Assembly (NCBI GenBank): GCA_012798695.1
Contig: JAAZMR010000023.1
Span: 30,749 to 94,748 of the forward strand
Length of the DNA stretch: 64,000 nucleotides
Direction of reading: 5' to 3'
Source: Bacillota bacterium
GTDB lineage: Bacteria > Bacillota > Limnochordia > DTU087
The notes below the pieces were generated by a model. That model was not told the origin of the DNA. It searched no databases and worked only from the letters and a program-made list of their open reading frames with translations. Shown one piece after another: positions 10,668 through 20,189 of this stretch (its first letter is position 1; each line of letters begins with the position of its first letter). The translations under genes were made by a program, and so were the position numbers.

Positions 10668-12362
10668 ATGGAGCCGAATAACTCCTATGTGCATGTAGAA
10701 ATTGAAGGAATAGGAAGACGCAAAGTGGAGGCCGGGATCACTCTTCAGAGGCTCGCCCAAGATTGCTGGCCCAAGACTTGGCGCAAGGTAGTTGCAGCTT
10801 ACGTCGATAATGATCTGCGTGAATTGACCCAAACCATCACGCGAGATTGTGTCATCTGCTTTTTTGGGGTGGAAGTCAAGGATGGATATCGTATCTATCA
10901 GCGTAGTGCTACCTTTATTCTGATCCGCGCCGCTCGAGAGATTCTACCGGGATGTAGAGTGACTATCGAGCATTCTCTCAGCAATGGCCTCTATGGTGAG
11001 ATCCACTACAAGAGAGCCCTGACGGAAAAAGATCTGAAAGGCATTGAGCAGAGAATGATGGAGATCGTTGCTCGAGATGAACCTTTTGAGAAAATGGTTG
11101 TACCTAAATCAGCCGCCAGAGAGCTTTTTCTGAAAGACAGGCAATTTGACAAGGTCAACCTCCTCAAATATCGCGAAGCTGATACAATCAATATTTACCG
11201 GTGTGGATGGTTTCACGATTATTTTTATGGCTATATGGTGCCTAGTGCCGGATACCTATCTAAGTTCCGGTTACGTTTCTACCTACCCGGGTTTATCTTA
11301 CAGGTCCCAGACCCTCAAAACCCAGACACGATCCCACCGTACCGAGAGCAACCGAAACTGGCCAGTGTTCATCGCGAGGCAGAGCATTGGGGCAACATCC
11401 TCAATGTAGGGACTGTATCGGCCCTCAACGACATTATTGCCAATGGAGGCAGTGGAGATCTGGTCCGTATAGCAGAAGCACTGCATGAAAAGAAAATCGC
11501 GCAGATGGCAGACATGATTTTAGAGAGACATGAAACATTGCGGGTTATTCTGATTGCCGGCCCATCATCCTCAGGCAAGACCACTTTTGCCCAACGATTG
11601 TCCATTCAGCTGCGAGTCAATGGTCTGCGGCCGGTGGCCCTTCACCTCGATGATTACTTCTTGGATCGGGACAAAACCCCCAAAAACGAAAAAGGTGAAT
11701 ACGACTTTGAATCCATAGAAGCCATCGACCTGGCTTTGTTCAATAGTCAACTATCAGAATTGATTCAAGGCGAGGAGGTAGAGGTGCCCTCCTTTGATTT
11801 CATCAGTGGGCAACGGCAATATACGGGCAAAAAGCTAAGAGTAGCACCCGATGAGCCGATTATTATCGAAGGGATCCACGGTCTCAATGACCGGCTGACT
11901 CAGTCAATTCCAAGTGGTAACAAGTTTAAGATATATATCAGTGCTTTGACACAGCTAAATATCGATGATCATAATCGGATTCCAACCACTGATGTCCGCC
12001 TCCTCAGGCGCATGGTTAGGGACCATCAGTTCCGTTCTCATTCTGCTCACGATACCTTAGGACATTGGGGCGCCGTCCGGCAAGGAGAGAGAAGGAACAT
12101 TTTCCCATTTCAGGAACAGGCTGATGTCATGTTTAACTCGGCTCTTACCTATGAGCTTGCCGTCCTCAAGCGACATGCAGAGCCCCTGCTGCAGACAATT
12201 CGCAGACAGGATCCCGGCTATATTGAAGCTAAACGGCTGCTAAAGTTTCTAAGTTACTTCTTGCCTCTTGATGAAAAAGACGTACCAGCTACTTCCATCC
12301 TACGAGAGTTTGTTGGCGGCAGTTGTTTCCATGAGACAATTCCCACCAATGATGACGTATAA
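10668..12362 (+). CDS. Nucleoside (uridine-type) kinase with N-terminal ThrRS-like/TGS region
   Basis: TGS-like N-terminus, GPSSSGKTTFAQRL Walker A, LHLDDYFLDRDKTP, EGIHGLN. Confidence 0.9.
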   Translation: MEPNNSYVHVEIEGIGRRKVEAGITLQRLAQDCWPKTWRKVVAAYVDNDLRELTQTITRDCVICFFGVEVKDGYRIYQRSATFILIRAAREILPGCRVTIEHSLSNGLYGEIHYKRALTEKDLKGIEQRMMEIVARDEPFEKMVVPKSAARELFLKDRQFDKVNLLKYREADTINIYRCGWFHDYFYGYMVPSAGYLSKFRLRFYLPGFILQVPDPQNPDTIPPYREQPKLASVHREAEHWGNILNVGTVSALNDIIANGGSGDLVRIAEALHEKKIAQMADMILERHETLRVILIAGPSSSGKTTFAQRLSIQLRVNGLRPVALHLDDYFLDRDKTPKNEKGEYDFESIEAIDLALFNSQLSELIQGEEVEVPSFDFISGQRQYTGKKLRVAPDEPIIIEGIHGLNDRLTQSIPSGNKFKIYISALTQLNIDDHNRIPTTDVRLLRRMVRDHQFRSHSAHDTLGHWGAVRQGERRNIFPFQEQADVMFNSALTYELAVLKRHAEPLLQTIRRQDPGYIEAKRLLKFLSYFLPLDEKDVPATSILREFVGGSCFHETIPTNDDV

Positions 12363-12576
12363 ACAGAAATGGTGACAAATTAATGTAACTGTAACATACA
12401 CAGGCAGGAATCCCCTCCATGAGCAGGAATATATTAGTTAAACGGAGTCATTACTAAGAGGGTATTGTTACTAATTCATTGCAGACCCGTTGCGTTTGAC
12501 TATACATCCTGCACATCACTTGCTAGACTAATGGCATTTCAACGCCAAATGGAACTAAGTAGCGGGAGGGGATAAA

Positions 12577-13365
12577 ATGCTGGCATTGGAAATGGTCCCT
12601 GATAGGAATGTCTCGTACAGGCGGGATAAACAGCTGGTGGCAGAGTATCTCTTGTTGTATGAACGAAACCGTTCACCGGAATTACTCGAAATACTGGTAC
12701 TGGCCCACTGGGAACTGGTAGAGTATCTAGCCTCGAAATTTACTAAAGATCCCCAGCTACGAGAAGATCTGGTACAAGTTGGCGGCATTGGTCTTACTAA
12801 AGCTCTTCAACGATTTGAGAGCAACCGAAAAGTACAGTTTGTGACTTATGCAACACCGACTATTATTGGAGAGATCAAACGTTATCTGAGGGATAGTACG
12901 TGGAGTGTGAAGATCGGCCGTGAAGCTAAGAAATTGCACTATCAGATGGAAGAAGCGAGAGTCTACCTCTCCAATAAGCTGGGCCGAACTCCGACACTTA
13001 GTGATATCAGCCAGTGGCTAAATGTAGAAGAAGAGAAGCTTCTAGAGGCTTTGGAAGCGGGCCCCAATCGCGTGTCTGCTTCCCTCCAACAGGAAACCAG
13101 TGGTGATGAACTGTTTCTCGAAGATTTTCTGGGAGTGCCGGATAGCGATTATGACGCGGTGGAAAATCGGTTACTACTCAGGGATATGATGGCAGACATA
13201 GCGCCTAGAGAGCGCCAGATCTTATATCTGCGCCATGTGGAAGGGCTTTCTCAAAGCATGGTGGGAGAGATGTTGGGCATATCGCAAATGCACGTATCTC
13301 GCTTGGAGCGGAGGACATTGTCCAGGCTGCGGACAGCCGTTTCGTCCTGCAGCCTATGTACCTAA
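12577..13365 (+). CDS. RNA polymerase sigma factor, SigB/SigF/SigG family
   Basis: LREDLVQVGGIGLTKALQRFE, FVTYATPTIIGEIKRYLRD region 2; APRERQILYLRHVEGLSQSMVGEMLGISQMHVSRLERR region 4. Confidence 0.93.
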   Translation: MLALEMVPDRNVSYRRDKQLVAEYLLLYERNRSPELLEILVLAHWELVEYLASKFTKDPQLREDLVQVGGIGLTKALQRFESNRKVQFVTYATPTIIGEIKRYLRDSTWSVKIGREAKKLHYQMEEARVYLSNKLGRTPTLSDISQWLNVEEEKLLEALEAGPNRVSASLQQETSGDELFLEDFLGVPDSDYDAVENRLLLRDMMADIAPRERQILYLRHVEGLSQSMVGEMLGISQMHVSRLERRTLSRLRTAVSSCSLCT

Positions 13366-13384
13366 TGTACCTAAAGAAAACGCG

Positions 13385-13429
13385 AAGGCCAGGAGCATAA
13401 AGCACTATGGCGGTTCTCTGGCCTTTTTT
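13385..13429 (+). terminator. Intrinsic terminator after the sigma factor gene
   Basis: AAGGCCAGGAG ... CTCTGGCC followed by TTTTTT. Confidence 0.75.
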
Positions 13430-13557
13430 CATTTTCGTATGGTCCTGTTCTGCAAATGCTTACCTCCCTTTCCACATCACTAGTGATATAATAATGCGTG
13501 CCAAGCTCATGCCAAGTAGAGCAATAATGCTGTCTTGCTGGGAGAGGAAAAGCGATT

Positions 13558-14472
13558 ATGGCCTGTTTCAGGCAACAACTATCGATACATATTGGTGAGG
13601 GAGCCCAAGAGGCGTTGAATGATCAGCATATGACTAATGAGACTGCCAGGCATGTTGAGAAAGGGTATCCTAAGGAGGAAGAACAGACTCAACCTCCGCG
13701 TTTGGGATTGGCCCTTGGTGGAGGTGCTGCCCGGGGGATTGCCCATGTTGGGGTATTACAGGTCTTATGGGAAAACGAAATCCCAATCAAAGCCATTGCC
13801 GGCACTAGTGCCGGTGCTATGGCTGGTGCTATTGTAGCTGCTGGGCATACGCCTGATGACCTAGCCGAAATCGCCAGAACCAGCAACTGGTGGTTTCTGG
13901 CCAAAGACGTGTCACTGAGGGCAGGCTTGCTGCGCTCTGCGGGTATAGAGAGATGGTTAAGGCGTCATACGCAAGGCAAGACGTTTCGGGATCTTGAGGT
14001 ACCATTGGCAGTAGTTACCTCCGATCTGATTAGTGGTGAGACAGTGGTCTTTACCAGTGGAGATGTAGCGTGGGCAGCTCGGGTGAGTGCCACGGTTCCC
14101 GGTATTTACGCTCCGGTAGAATACCGGGGCCGCTTACTGGTAGATGGCGGACTCACACAGAATGTCCCCGTGACTACCGCTCTCGCAATGGATGTAGATG
14201 TAATTCTAGCAGTCAGTCTCAATGGCTCATTTTTAGATAGTGGACCACCCGAGCGGCCGGCGGAAGCAATCCAACAAGCTATCAGCATATTGCAGCGGGC
14301 CCATGTGAAGGAGCAGATCAGCCAAGCTCATCTGACCATCACCCCCAATCTGGAAGGATTGGGGTTAACGGATTTTCGCGCTGTGGACGAATTCATCCAG
14401 TTGGGTAGGGAAGCAATGGAGAGAGCATTGCCAGACTTGCAGTCTATACTACAGAAAGGGACGAAAGAGTAG
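13558..14472 (+). CDS. Patatin-like phospholipase family protein (RssA/YchK-like)
   Basis: LGLALGGGAARGIAHVGVLQVL, GTSAGAMAGA (GxSxG), DGGLTQNVP (DGG) motifs; ORF start chosen, a downstream ATG is possible. Confidence 0.9.
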   Translation: MACFRQQLSIHIGEGAQEALNDQHMTNETARHVEKGYPKEEEQTQPPRLGLALGGGAARGIAHVGVLQVLWENEIPIKAIAGTSAGAMAGAIVAAGHTPDDLAEIARTSNWWFLAKDVSLRAGLLRSAGIERWLRRHTQGKTFRDLEVPLAVVTSDLISGETVVFTSGDVAWAARVSATVPGIYAPVEYRGRLLVDGGLTQNVPVTTALAMDVDVILAVSLNGSFLDSGPPERPAEAIQQAISILQRAHVKEQISQAHLTITPNLEGLGLTDFRAVDEFIQLGREAMERALPDLQSILQKGTKE

Positions 14473-14475
14473 CAT

Positions 14476-15018
14476 ATGGATATACGACGAGAATCAAAGA
14501 ATAACCCACTCATTGGAGTCGTAATCGGCAGTGATAGTGATTTGCCGATCATGGCACCTGGTTTGGAGATACTGGAAAAATGGGGAATACCTTTCGAAGT
14601 GCATATCTTATCAGCCCACCGCACCCCAACTGCAGCGGCTGATTATGCCCAGACTGCCAGGGACCGTGGTTTGAAAGTGATCATCGCTGGGGCGGGAATG
14701 GCCGCGCATCTGCCCGGAGTATTGGCTGCTTACACTACTCTTCCAGTGGTTGGTGTGCCAATAGCTAGTGGGGAACTAAAAGGAGTTGATGCCCTCTACG
14801 CCATTGTGCAGATGCCATCAGGTGTACCGGTAGCATCGGTCGGAATCAATGCTGGGAAAAACGCCGTAATACTGGCGATAGAGATTCTAGGCTTGACTGG
14901 TTCAGTTTGGCAAGATAAGCTAGAAGCGTATCGGAAAGATCAAGCAGAGGGGATTTCAGTCAAGAACGCCCGATTGCAGGAATTGGGATACCATAAGTAC
15001 TTAGATAGTGCAAAATGA
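14476..15018 (+). CDS. purE: 5-(carboxyamino)imidazole ribonucleotide mutase
   Basis: VVIGSDSDLPIM, FEVHILSAHRTPTAAADYA, AGAGMAAHLPGVLAAYTTLPVVGVP. Confidence 0.96.
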   Translation: MDIRRESKNNPLIGVVIGSDSDLPIMAPGLEILEKWGIPFEVHILSAHRTPTAAADYAQTARDRGLKVIIAGAGMAAHLPGVLAAYTTLPVVGVPIASGELKGVDALYAIVQMPSGVPVASVGINAGKNAVILAIEILGLTGSVWQDKLEAYRKDQAEGISVKNARLQELGYHKYLDSAK

Positions 15019-15105
15019 TACTCCGCTCTGTAGTGATTTTGTCGTAATCTTAGCCTTGACTCGAAAGAGCCAGTTATCTGCAATTTGGCGTTGCACGCGT
15101 ATGAG

Positions 15106-15134
15106 TTGCACCGACGATATACGCCTGCTATAAT
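15106..15134 (+). promoter_or_regulatory. Sigma-A-type promoter upstream of the pur leader (TTGCAC-N17-TATAAT)
   Basis: -35 TTGCAC at 15106-15111, 17-nt spacer, perfect TATAAT at 15129-15134. Confidence 0.75.
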
Positions 15135-15183
15135 TAGACATGGAACCACCGATTGAAAACTCAATATTGTCTTTTAGATGAAA

Positions 15184-15305
15184 GTGCACCTAGGGTTCCG
15201 CCGCCTGCGGGCGGGTCTGGACCAAGTGGTGCAGGCATTGACCATAAGAGGACAGTGCTACACCCTAGAAGGATAAAAGCCTGGGCGGGTAGGTTTCACG
15301 GACTA
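15184..15305 (+). ncRNA. ykkC-class riboswitch aptamer, most likely PRPP riboswitch (subtype 2b)
   Basis: CTAGGGTTCCGCC...GTCTGGACCAAG...ACACCCTAG...GGATAAAAGCCTGGGCGGG. CTAGGGT (15190-15196) pairs with ACCCTAG (15262-15268). Located between a promoter and purL. Ligand inferred from the de novo purine gene context. Confidence 0.8.
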
Positions 15306-15324
15306 TAGTGTAACCTACCCGCCC
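15283..15324 (+). terminator. Expression-platform hairpin of the pur leader
   Basis: GGGCGGGTAGGTT / AACCTACCCGCCC perfect 13-bp stem plus CAC/GTG extension; 5' arm overlaps the aptamer 3' end; the following T-tract (TTAGCTTT) is weak. Confidence 0.7.
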
Positions 15325-15408
15325 TTAGCTTTCGGAGAAAAGGCTAATTAGGAGGAGAGCTGGGAACCTCTAAGTAGGGGTAAAGTACCATTCGATAAGG
15401 AGGCATAA

Positions 15409-17652
15409 ATGATGGCATCAGGAAACGCTAACATTTGGGAAGATATGGGGCTTACTGCTGAGGAGTATGCAATGATTGAGGAACATCTTGGCCGTCGACC
15501 CAACGAACTCGAATTAGCTTTGTTCTCCGTGATGTGGTCAGAACACTGTGGGTATAAGTATTCTCGAGCACTGCTAGGTCGCTTGCCAACAAAAGGTAGT
15601 CATGTGTTACAGGGGCCAGGTGAAAACGCTGGCATTGTCGATATTCATGATGGTCAAGCAATAGTAATGAAGATCGAAAGCCACAATCATCCGTCGGCAG
15701 TGGAGCCCTATGCAGGGGCTGCCACGGGAGTGGGTGGTATTTTGCGGGATATTTTCACCATGGGTGCCAGACCTGTGGCAGGTCTAAACTCTTTGCGTTT
15801 CGGTCGCCTGACTGACTCGCACCAGCGGCACCTGCTCAAGGGAGCAGTAGCCGGTATGGCAGGATATGGTAATACGGTGGGAGTCCCGATGATTGGCGGA
15901 GAGATCTATTTTGATGACTCCTATAGCGGAAACTGTCTAGTCAATGCTATGGCAGTGGGGTTCTTGGACAAAGGCGATCCAATCGCCAAAGGTATTGCCG
16001 CGGGTGTAGGCAATCCGGTGATGGCTGCAGGCACGCCTACTGGTCGGGATGGTATTGAAGGTGCAGCATTTGCCTCAGGAGAACTTACAGAAGCATCAGC
16101 GGAGAGGCGTTCTGCTATACCTAAAGGCTATCCTGAGATGGGTAAGCGGCTCATTGAAGCCTGTTTGGAGGCAATCAAATCAGGCCACCTGGTCGGAATC
16201 CAGGACATGGGGGCTGCCGGACTGACTAGTTCTGCTTGTGAGATGGCGGCTCGGGGAGAGCACGGTATCGAACTGAACATAGACTTGATTCCGGTAAGAG
16301 AGCAAGGTATGACTCCTTACGAGATCATGCTGTCGGAGACACAGGAGCGTATGCTCTTTGTCGTGAAGGCGGGCGAGGAAGCTCAGGTGGAAGCCATATT
16401 CGAGAAATGGGAAGTGCCCATCGCTACCATTGGTAGGGTAACAGATGATGGCCTTCTGCGCCTGAAGTGCGGCCACAAGATTGTAGCTGAAGTGCCCGCG
16501 GAAGCTCTAGCCTCTGCCCCTATCTACCAACCCGCATCCAGGCGTCCCCAGTATCTAGAAGAGACATCGAGTTTCGAGCTGAATAGCATTGCGGAACCCG
16601 ATGATCACAACCATGTACTCCTTCGACTCTTGGCCTCTCCCAACATTGCCAGCAAAGAATGGGCTTTCCAGCAATACGATTATGCGGCTGGTGGCAACAC
16701 ATTAGTGCCTCCCGGACTTTCTGGGGCAGGAGTAATTGGGATTGCAGATACCAATAAGGCTGTAGCATTTAGTGTCGATTGTAACTCCCGTTTATGCTAT
16801 CTTGATCCCGCTTCCGGAGCCGCGGCAGCAGTGGCGGAGGCTGCCCGGAACCTAGTCTGCAGTGGGGCAAGACCAATAGCTGTTACCGATGGTCTCAACT
16901 TCGGCAATCCCGAGAAGCCAGAGAATTACTGGCAGTTCTCAGAGGCGATTGACGGTATTGCTGATGCTTGCCGTATGCTCGATACACCGGTGATCGGTGG
17001 CAATGTATCATTTTACAATGAAAGTAAGGGTAAAGCCATCTATCCTACCCCTGTTATCGGTATGGTGGGTCTCATAAACGATAAGGCTCATATTTGTACA
17101 CAGAGTTTCAAAGAAGTGGGAGATGTTATTGTCCTTCTGGGAGAGAACCGAGGAGAGCTAGGAGGCAGCGAGTATTTGCAGGTAGTGCACGATTTGGTCA
17201 CTGGCTGTCCACCCAAATTGGACCTAGATCTGGAGAGACGGATCCAGCAAGTATGTCTGGAGGCCATTGAGGAAGGATTAGTCAATTCTGCCCACGATTG
17301 CAGTGAAGGTGGGTTGGCCATAACTCTGGCAGAGTGCTGTATCCAAGGACAACTTGGTGCAGAAATCACCCTAGACCATGAGGGTTTATCCGGAGCGGCA
17401 CTGCTTTTCGGAGAAAGCCATAGTCGCATAGTGCTCTCTTTGCCTGCCGAGTATCTGGATAGACTGCGGAAAATAGCCACAAAACGGGGAGCGCCTCTGC
17501 AGACAATAGGTAGGGTGCAAGCTGGCAGTATAAAAGTCGCGGTGTCGCTTAAGGACGAACACACTACTCAGCCGCAGATCCTGATCGACTTGCCGGTGCA
17601 GGAACTAGAAAACACCTGGCGAGGGGCTATTGCAGGTCTGATGGAGTCATGA
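15409..17652 (+). CDS. purL: Phosphoribosylformylglycinamidine synthase subunit PurL (small type)
   Basis: 747 aa; SEHCGYKYSR, ESHNHPSAVEPYAGAATGVGGILRDI; RBS AAGGAGG; overlaps purF by ATGA. Confidence 0.97.
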   Translation: MMASGNANIWEDMGLTAEEYAMIEEHLGRRPNELELALFSVMWSEHCGYKYSRALLGRLPTKGSHVLQGPGENAGIVDIHDGQAIVMKIESHNHPSAVEPYAGAATGVGGILRDIFTMGARPVAGLNSLRFGRLTDSHQRHLLKGAVAGMAGYGNTVGVPMIGGEIYFDDSYSGNCLVNAMAVGFLDKGDPIAKGIAAGVGNPVMAAGTPTGRDGIEGAAFASGELTEASAERRSAIPKGYPEMGKRLIEACLEAIKSGHLVGIQDMGAAGLTSSACEMAARGEHGIELNIDLIPVREQGMTPYEIMLSETQERMLFVVKAGEEAQVEAIFEKWEVPIATIGRVTDDGLLRLKCGHKIVAEVPAEALASAPIYQPASRRPQYLEETSSFELNSIAEPDDHNHVLLRLLASPNIASKEWAFQQYDYAAGGNTLVPPGLSGAGVIGIADTNKAVAFSVDCNSRLCYLDPASGAAAAVAEAARNLVCSGARPIAVTDGLNFGNPEKPENYWQFSEAIDGIADACRMLDTPVIGGNVSFYNESKGKAIYPTPVIGMVGLINDKAHICTQSFKEVGDVIVLLGENRGELGGSEYLQVVHDLVTGCPPKLDLDLERRIQQVCLEAIEEGLVNSAHDCSEGGLAITLAECCIQGQLGAEITLDHEGLSGAALLFGESHSRIVLSLPAEYLDRLRKIATKRGAPLQTIGRVQAGSIKVAVSLKDEHTTQPQILIDLPVQELENTWRGAIAGLMES

Positions 17653-19097
17653 GGACAATGGGCCAGGATCTTGTCAAGCTGCAGGAAGCATGTGGAGTGG
17701 TGGGAGTTTGGGGGAAAGAGGCTGCCATACAGGCTGCTCCCATCTGCTACTTGGGTCTTTATGCATTGCAGCACCGGGGACAGGAGAGTGCCGGCATGGT
17801 GACTTTCGATGGTCATCGCTTGTGGTTAGCGAAAGGTGCCGGTCTTGTTCCCGAAGTATTTGATCAGGATAGCCTTAACCAACTGCCGGGTTTTGCCGGG
17901 ATTGGGCATGTTCGACTGGCCACCGAGGCGGAAAAGCATATAATAAACACCCAGCCGCTGCTGGTACGCTCTTCTTATGGCAGTTTAGCTATCGCCCAAA
18001 ATGGCAGTATCGTGAATGGGCAAGAGCTGCGACAAAGACTTTTAGACAAGGGCACCGTGCTGCAAACCGATACCGATTCCGAAGTCATTCTCAATTTGAT
18101 TGCCCAAAGCGATGCAGATGACCTGGCCGCCGCGGTTACCAGGGTCTTAGGGCTCATTCGCGGTGGCTATGCCCTAGTAATTTTGAGTGAGAGCATGCTG
18201 CTGGCGGCTAGAGATCCCTGGGGTAATCGCCCTTTGTGTCTCGGGCAGCTAGAGGAGGGCTATGTCATAGCCTCGGAGTCTTGTGCGATCGCCAATCTAG
18301 GTGGTGAGTTCATTAGAGAGGTAAGCCCAGGAGAGCTATTGATCTTGGATGCAGCAGGTTACCATACGCATAGCATCCAGCCTAAGCAGAAACAGGCTCT
18401 ATGTGCCTTTGAACATGTCTATTTCGCTCGTCCGGATAGCTGCATAGGTGGCCGGAATGCCTATCTCGTCCGCAAAGCTATCGGTCGGGAGCTGGCCAGA
18501 GAGGCTTTCGCCGAAGCTGATATTGTAATTGGCGCCCCGGATTCTGGTATGTCACCGGCGTTGGGTTTTGCTCAAACTTTGGGAATTCCTTTTGAAATTG
18601 GGGTAATCAAGAATCGCTATGTAGGCCGAACCTTCTTACAGCCTACTGAAGCCGGTCGTAAGACAGCTGTGCGGATCAAGCTCAATCCAGTAGTAGAGGT
18701 GCTAAAAGGGAAGCGTGTCGCTGTTGTCGATGACTCTATTGTACGGGGGACAACTTCTGGGAAACTGATCGGTTTGCTGAGAGAAGCAGGTGCGCGGGAG
18801 GTGCATATGTATGTTGCTTCACCTCCTTATCGCTTTCCGTGCTTGTACGGAATTGAACCTTCGTCAAAAAGTGAACTGGTAGCACGGGGTCGCAGTCTAG
18901 AAGAGTTAAGAACCCTGATCGACGCTGATTCACTGCACTATGTTTCAGTTGATGGATTAGCTAAAGCCATAGGCATGCCGAGAGAACAATTATGTCTGGC
19001 GTGTTTTACAGGGGAGTATCCGATTGATGTCAGCAAGGCCCCCAGAAGTCGGGAAAAGCGGTCCGGACATCAGAGGAAAACTGGAAGAGAGGGGTAA
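17649..19097 (+). CDS. purF: Amidophosphoribosyltransferase
   Basis: CGVVGVWG N-terminal Cys nucleophile region, LGLYALQHRGQESAGM, VAVVDDSIVRGTTS PRPP loop. Confidence 0.97.
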   Translation: MRTMGQDLVKLQEACGVVGVWGKEAAIQAAPICYLGLYALQHRGQESAGMVTFDGHRLWLAKGAGLVPEVFDQDSLNQLPGFAGIGHVRLATEAEKHIINTQPLLVRSSYGSLAIAQNGSIVNGQELRQRLLDKGTVLQTDTDSEVILNLIAQSDADDLAAAVTRVLGLIRGGYALVILSESMLLAARDPWGNRPLCLGQLEEGYVIASESCAIANLGGEFIREVSPGELLILDAAGYHTHSIQPKQKQALCAFEHVYFARPDSCIGGRNAYLVRKAIGRELAREAFAEADIVIGAPDSGMSPALGFAQTLGIPFEIGVIKNRYVGRTFLQPTEAGRKTAVRIKLNPVVEVLKGKRVAVVDDSIVRGTTSGKLIGLLREAGAREVHMYVASPPYRFPCLYGIEPSSKSELVARGRSLEELRTLIDADSLHYVSVDGLAKAIGMPREQLCLACFTGEYPIDVSKAPRSREKRSGHQRKTGREG

Positions 19098-19130
19098 TGA
19101 GGTTTCTCGGTTATCAACGCCATCCAACCA

Positions 19131-20177
19131 ATGGAGGGAAGAGCATTGAAAAGAAGTACGTATAAGGCATCGGGTGTGGATATCCACGCCGGGTATGAGG
19201 TGGTACGCCGCATTCGCAAACACACCGAATCGACTTTTCGGCCAGAGGTTTTGGGTGATATCGGCAGTTTTGGATCGTTTTTTGCCTTGGACGCGTCAAA
19301 ATACCGTGAACCAATCTTGGTAGCCGGTACTGATGGGGTGGGAACCAAGCTAAAAGTTGCCTTCATGATGGATAAACATGATACCATTGGGATCGATGTC
19401 GTAGCCTATTGCGTGAATGATATTATCTGTCAGGGAGCAGAACCACTGTTTTTCCTAGACTACTTGGCCGTTGGCAAGACCTATCCGCAAAAGGTTGAGA
19501 AGATCGTAGCCGGCATTGCGGAAGGATGCCGGCAAGCCGGGTGTGCTCTAGTAGGTGGCGAAACAGCAGAGATGCCTGGTTTCTACCCCGAGGATGAATA
19601 TGACCTTGCCGGATTTACTGTCGGGGTAGTAGAAAAATCCAGCTGCTTGACGGGGCAAGCCGCAAAAGCCGGAGATGTGCTCCTGGGTTTAGGCTCCAGT
19701 GGTCTGCAAAGCAGCGGCTTTTCTCTTGTACGCAAGGTCTTCTTTCATGATCATGATCATAAAGTTACCGATCATTTTGACGAACTAGGTCGTACCCTAG
19801 GCGAAGAACTGCTAGAACCAACTCTTATCTATGTCAAGCCAATTCTCAATCTGATCGATAGCCTCGAGGTAGCTGGTGTTGCCAATATCAGTGGGGGAGG
19901 ACTAGCTGAGAATGTGCCCCGCTCCATGCCAGCCAATTTGGATGCAGTTATCCGGAAGGGTAGCTGGCCAGTACATCCCATATTTGACGTGCTCCAAAAA
20001 GTAGGAGATGTAGATGAAGGTGAGATGTACAATACGTTCAATATGGGGATCGGTATGGTGGTTATGTTAAAGCCTGAGCTGGTAGATGCTGCTGTGGGAG
20101 AGCTGTCCAAGTTTGGGATCGAAGCATATGTCATAGGTGAATTGGTACCTGGTCAGGGAAACGTTGTCTTTGCCTAA
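19131..20177 (+). CDS. purM: Phosphoribosylformylglycinamidine cyclo-ligase
   Basis: YKASGVDIHAGYEVVRRI, GTDGVGTKLKVAF, VGGETAEMPGFY. Confidence 0.97.
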   Translation: MEGRALKRSTYKASGVDIHAGYEVVRRIRKHTESTFRPEVLGDIGSFGSFFALDASKYREPILVAGTDGVGTKLKVAFMMDKHDTIGIDVVAYCVNDIICQGAEPLFFLDYLAVGKTYPQKVEKIVAGIAEGCRQAGCALVGGETAEMPGFYPEDEYDLAGFTVGVVEKSSCLTGQAAKAGDVLLGLGSSGLQSSGFSLVRKVFFHDHDHKVTDHFDELGRTLGEELLEPTLIYVKPILNLIDSLEVAGVANISGGGLAENVPRSMPANLDAVIRKGSWPVHPIFDVLQKVGDVDEGEMYNTFNMGIGMVVMLKPELVDAAVGELSKFGIEAYVIGELVPGQGNVVFA

Positions 20178-20189
20178 GGGGGAAGTTAA

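Noticed and set aside
10269-10832. 187-aa - strand ORF
   Set aside because: Fully antisense to the hydantoinase 3' end and nucleoside kinase 5' end, which have clear family motifs; composition looks like reverse-strand noise.
15019-15183. Looked for a tandem guanine (purine) riboswitch before the ykkC-class aptamer
   Set aside because: No recognisable purine-aptamer core in this stretch.
17088-17564. 158-aa - strand ORF
   Set aside because: Antisense to purL with Ser/Pro/Arg-rich composition and no motif.
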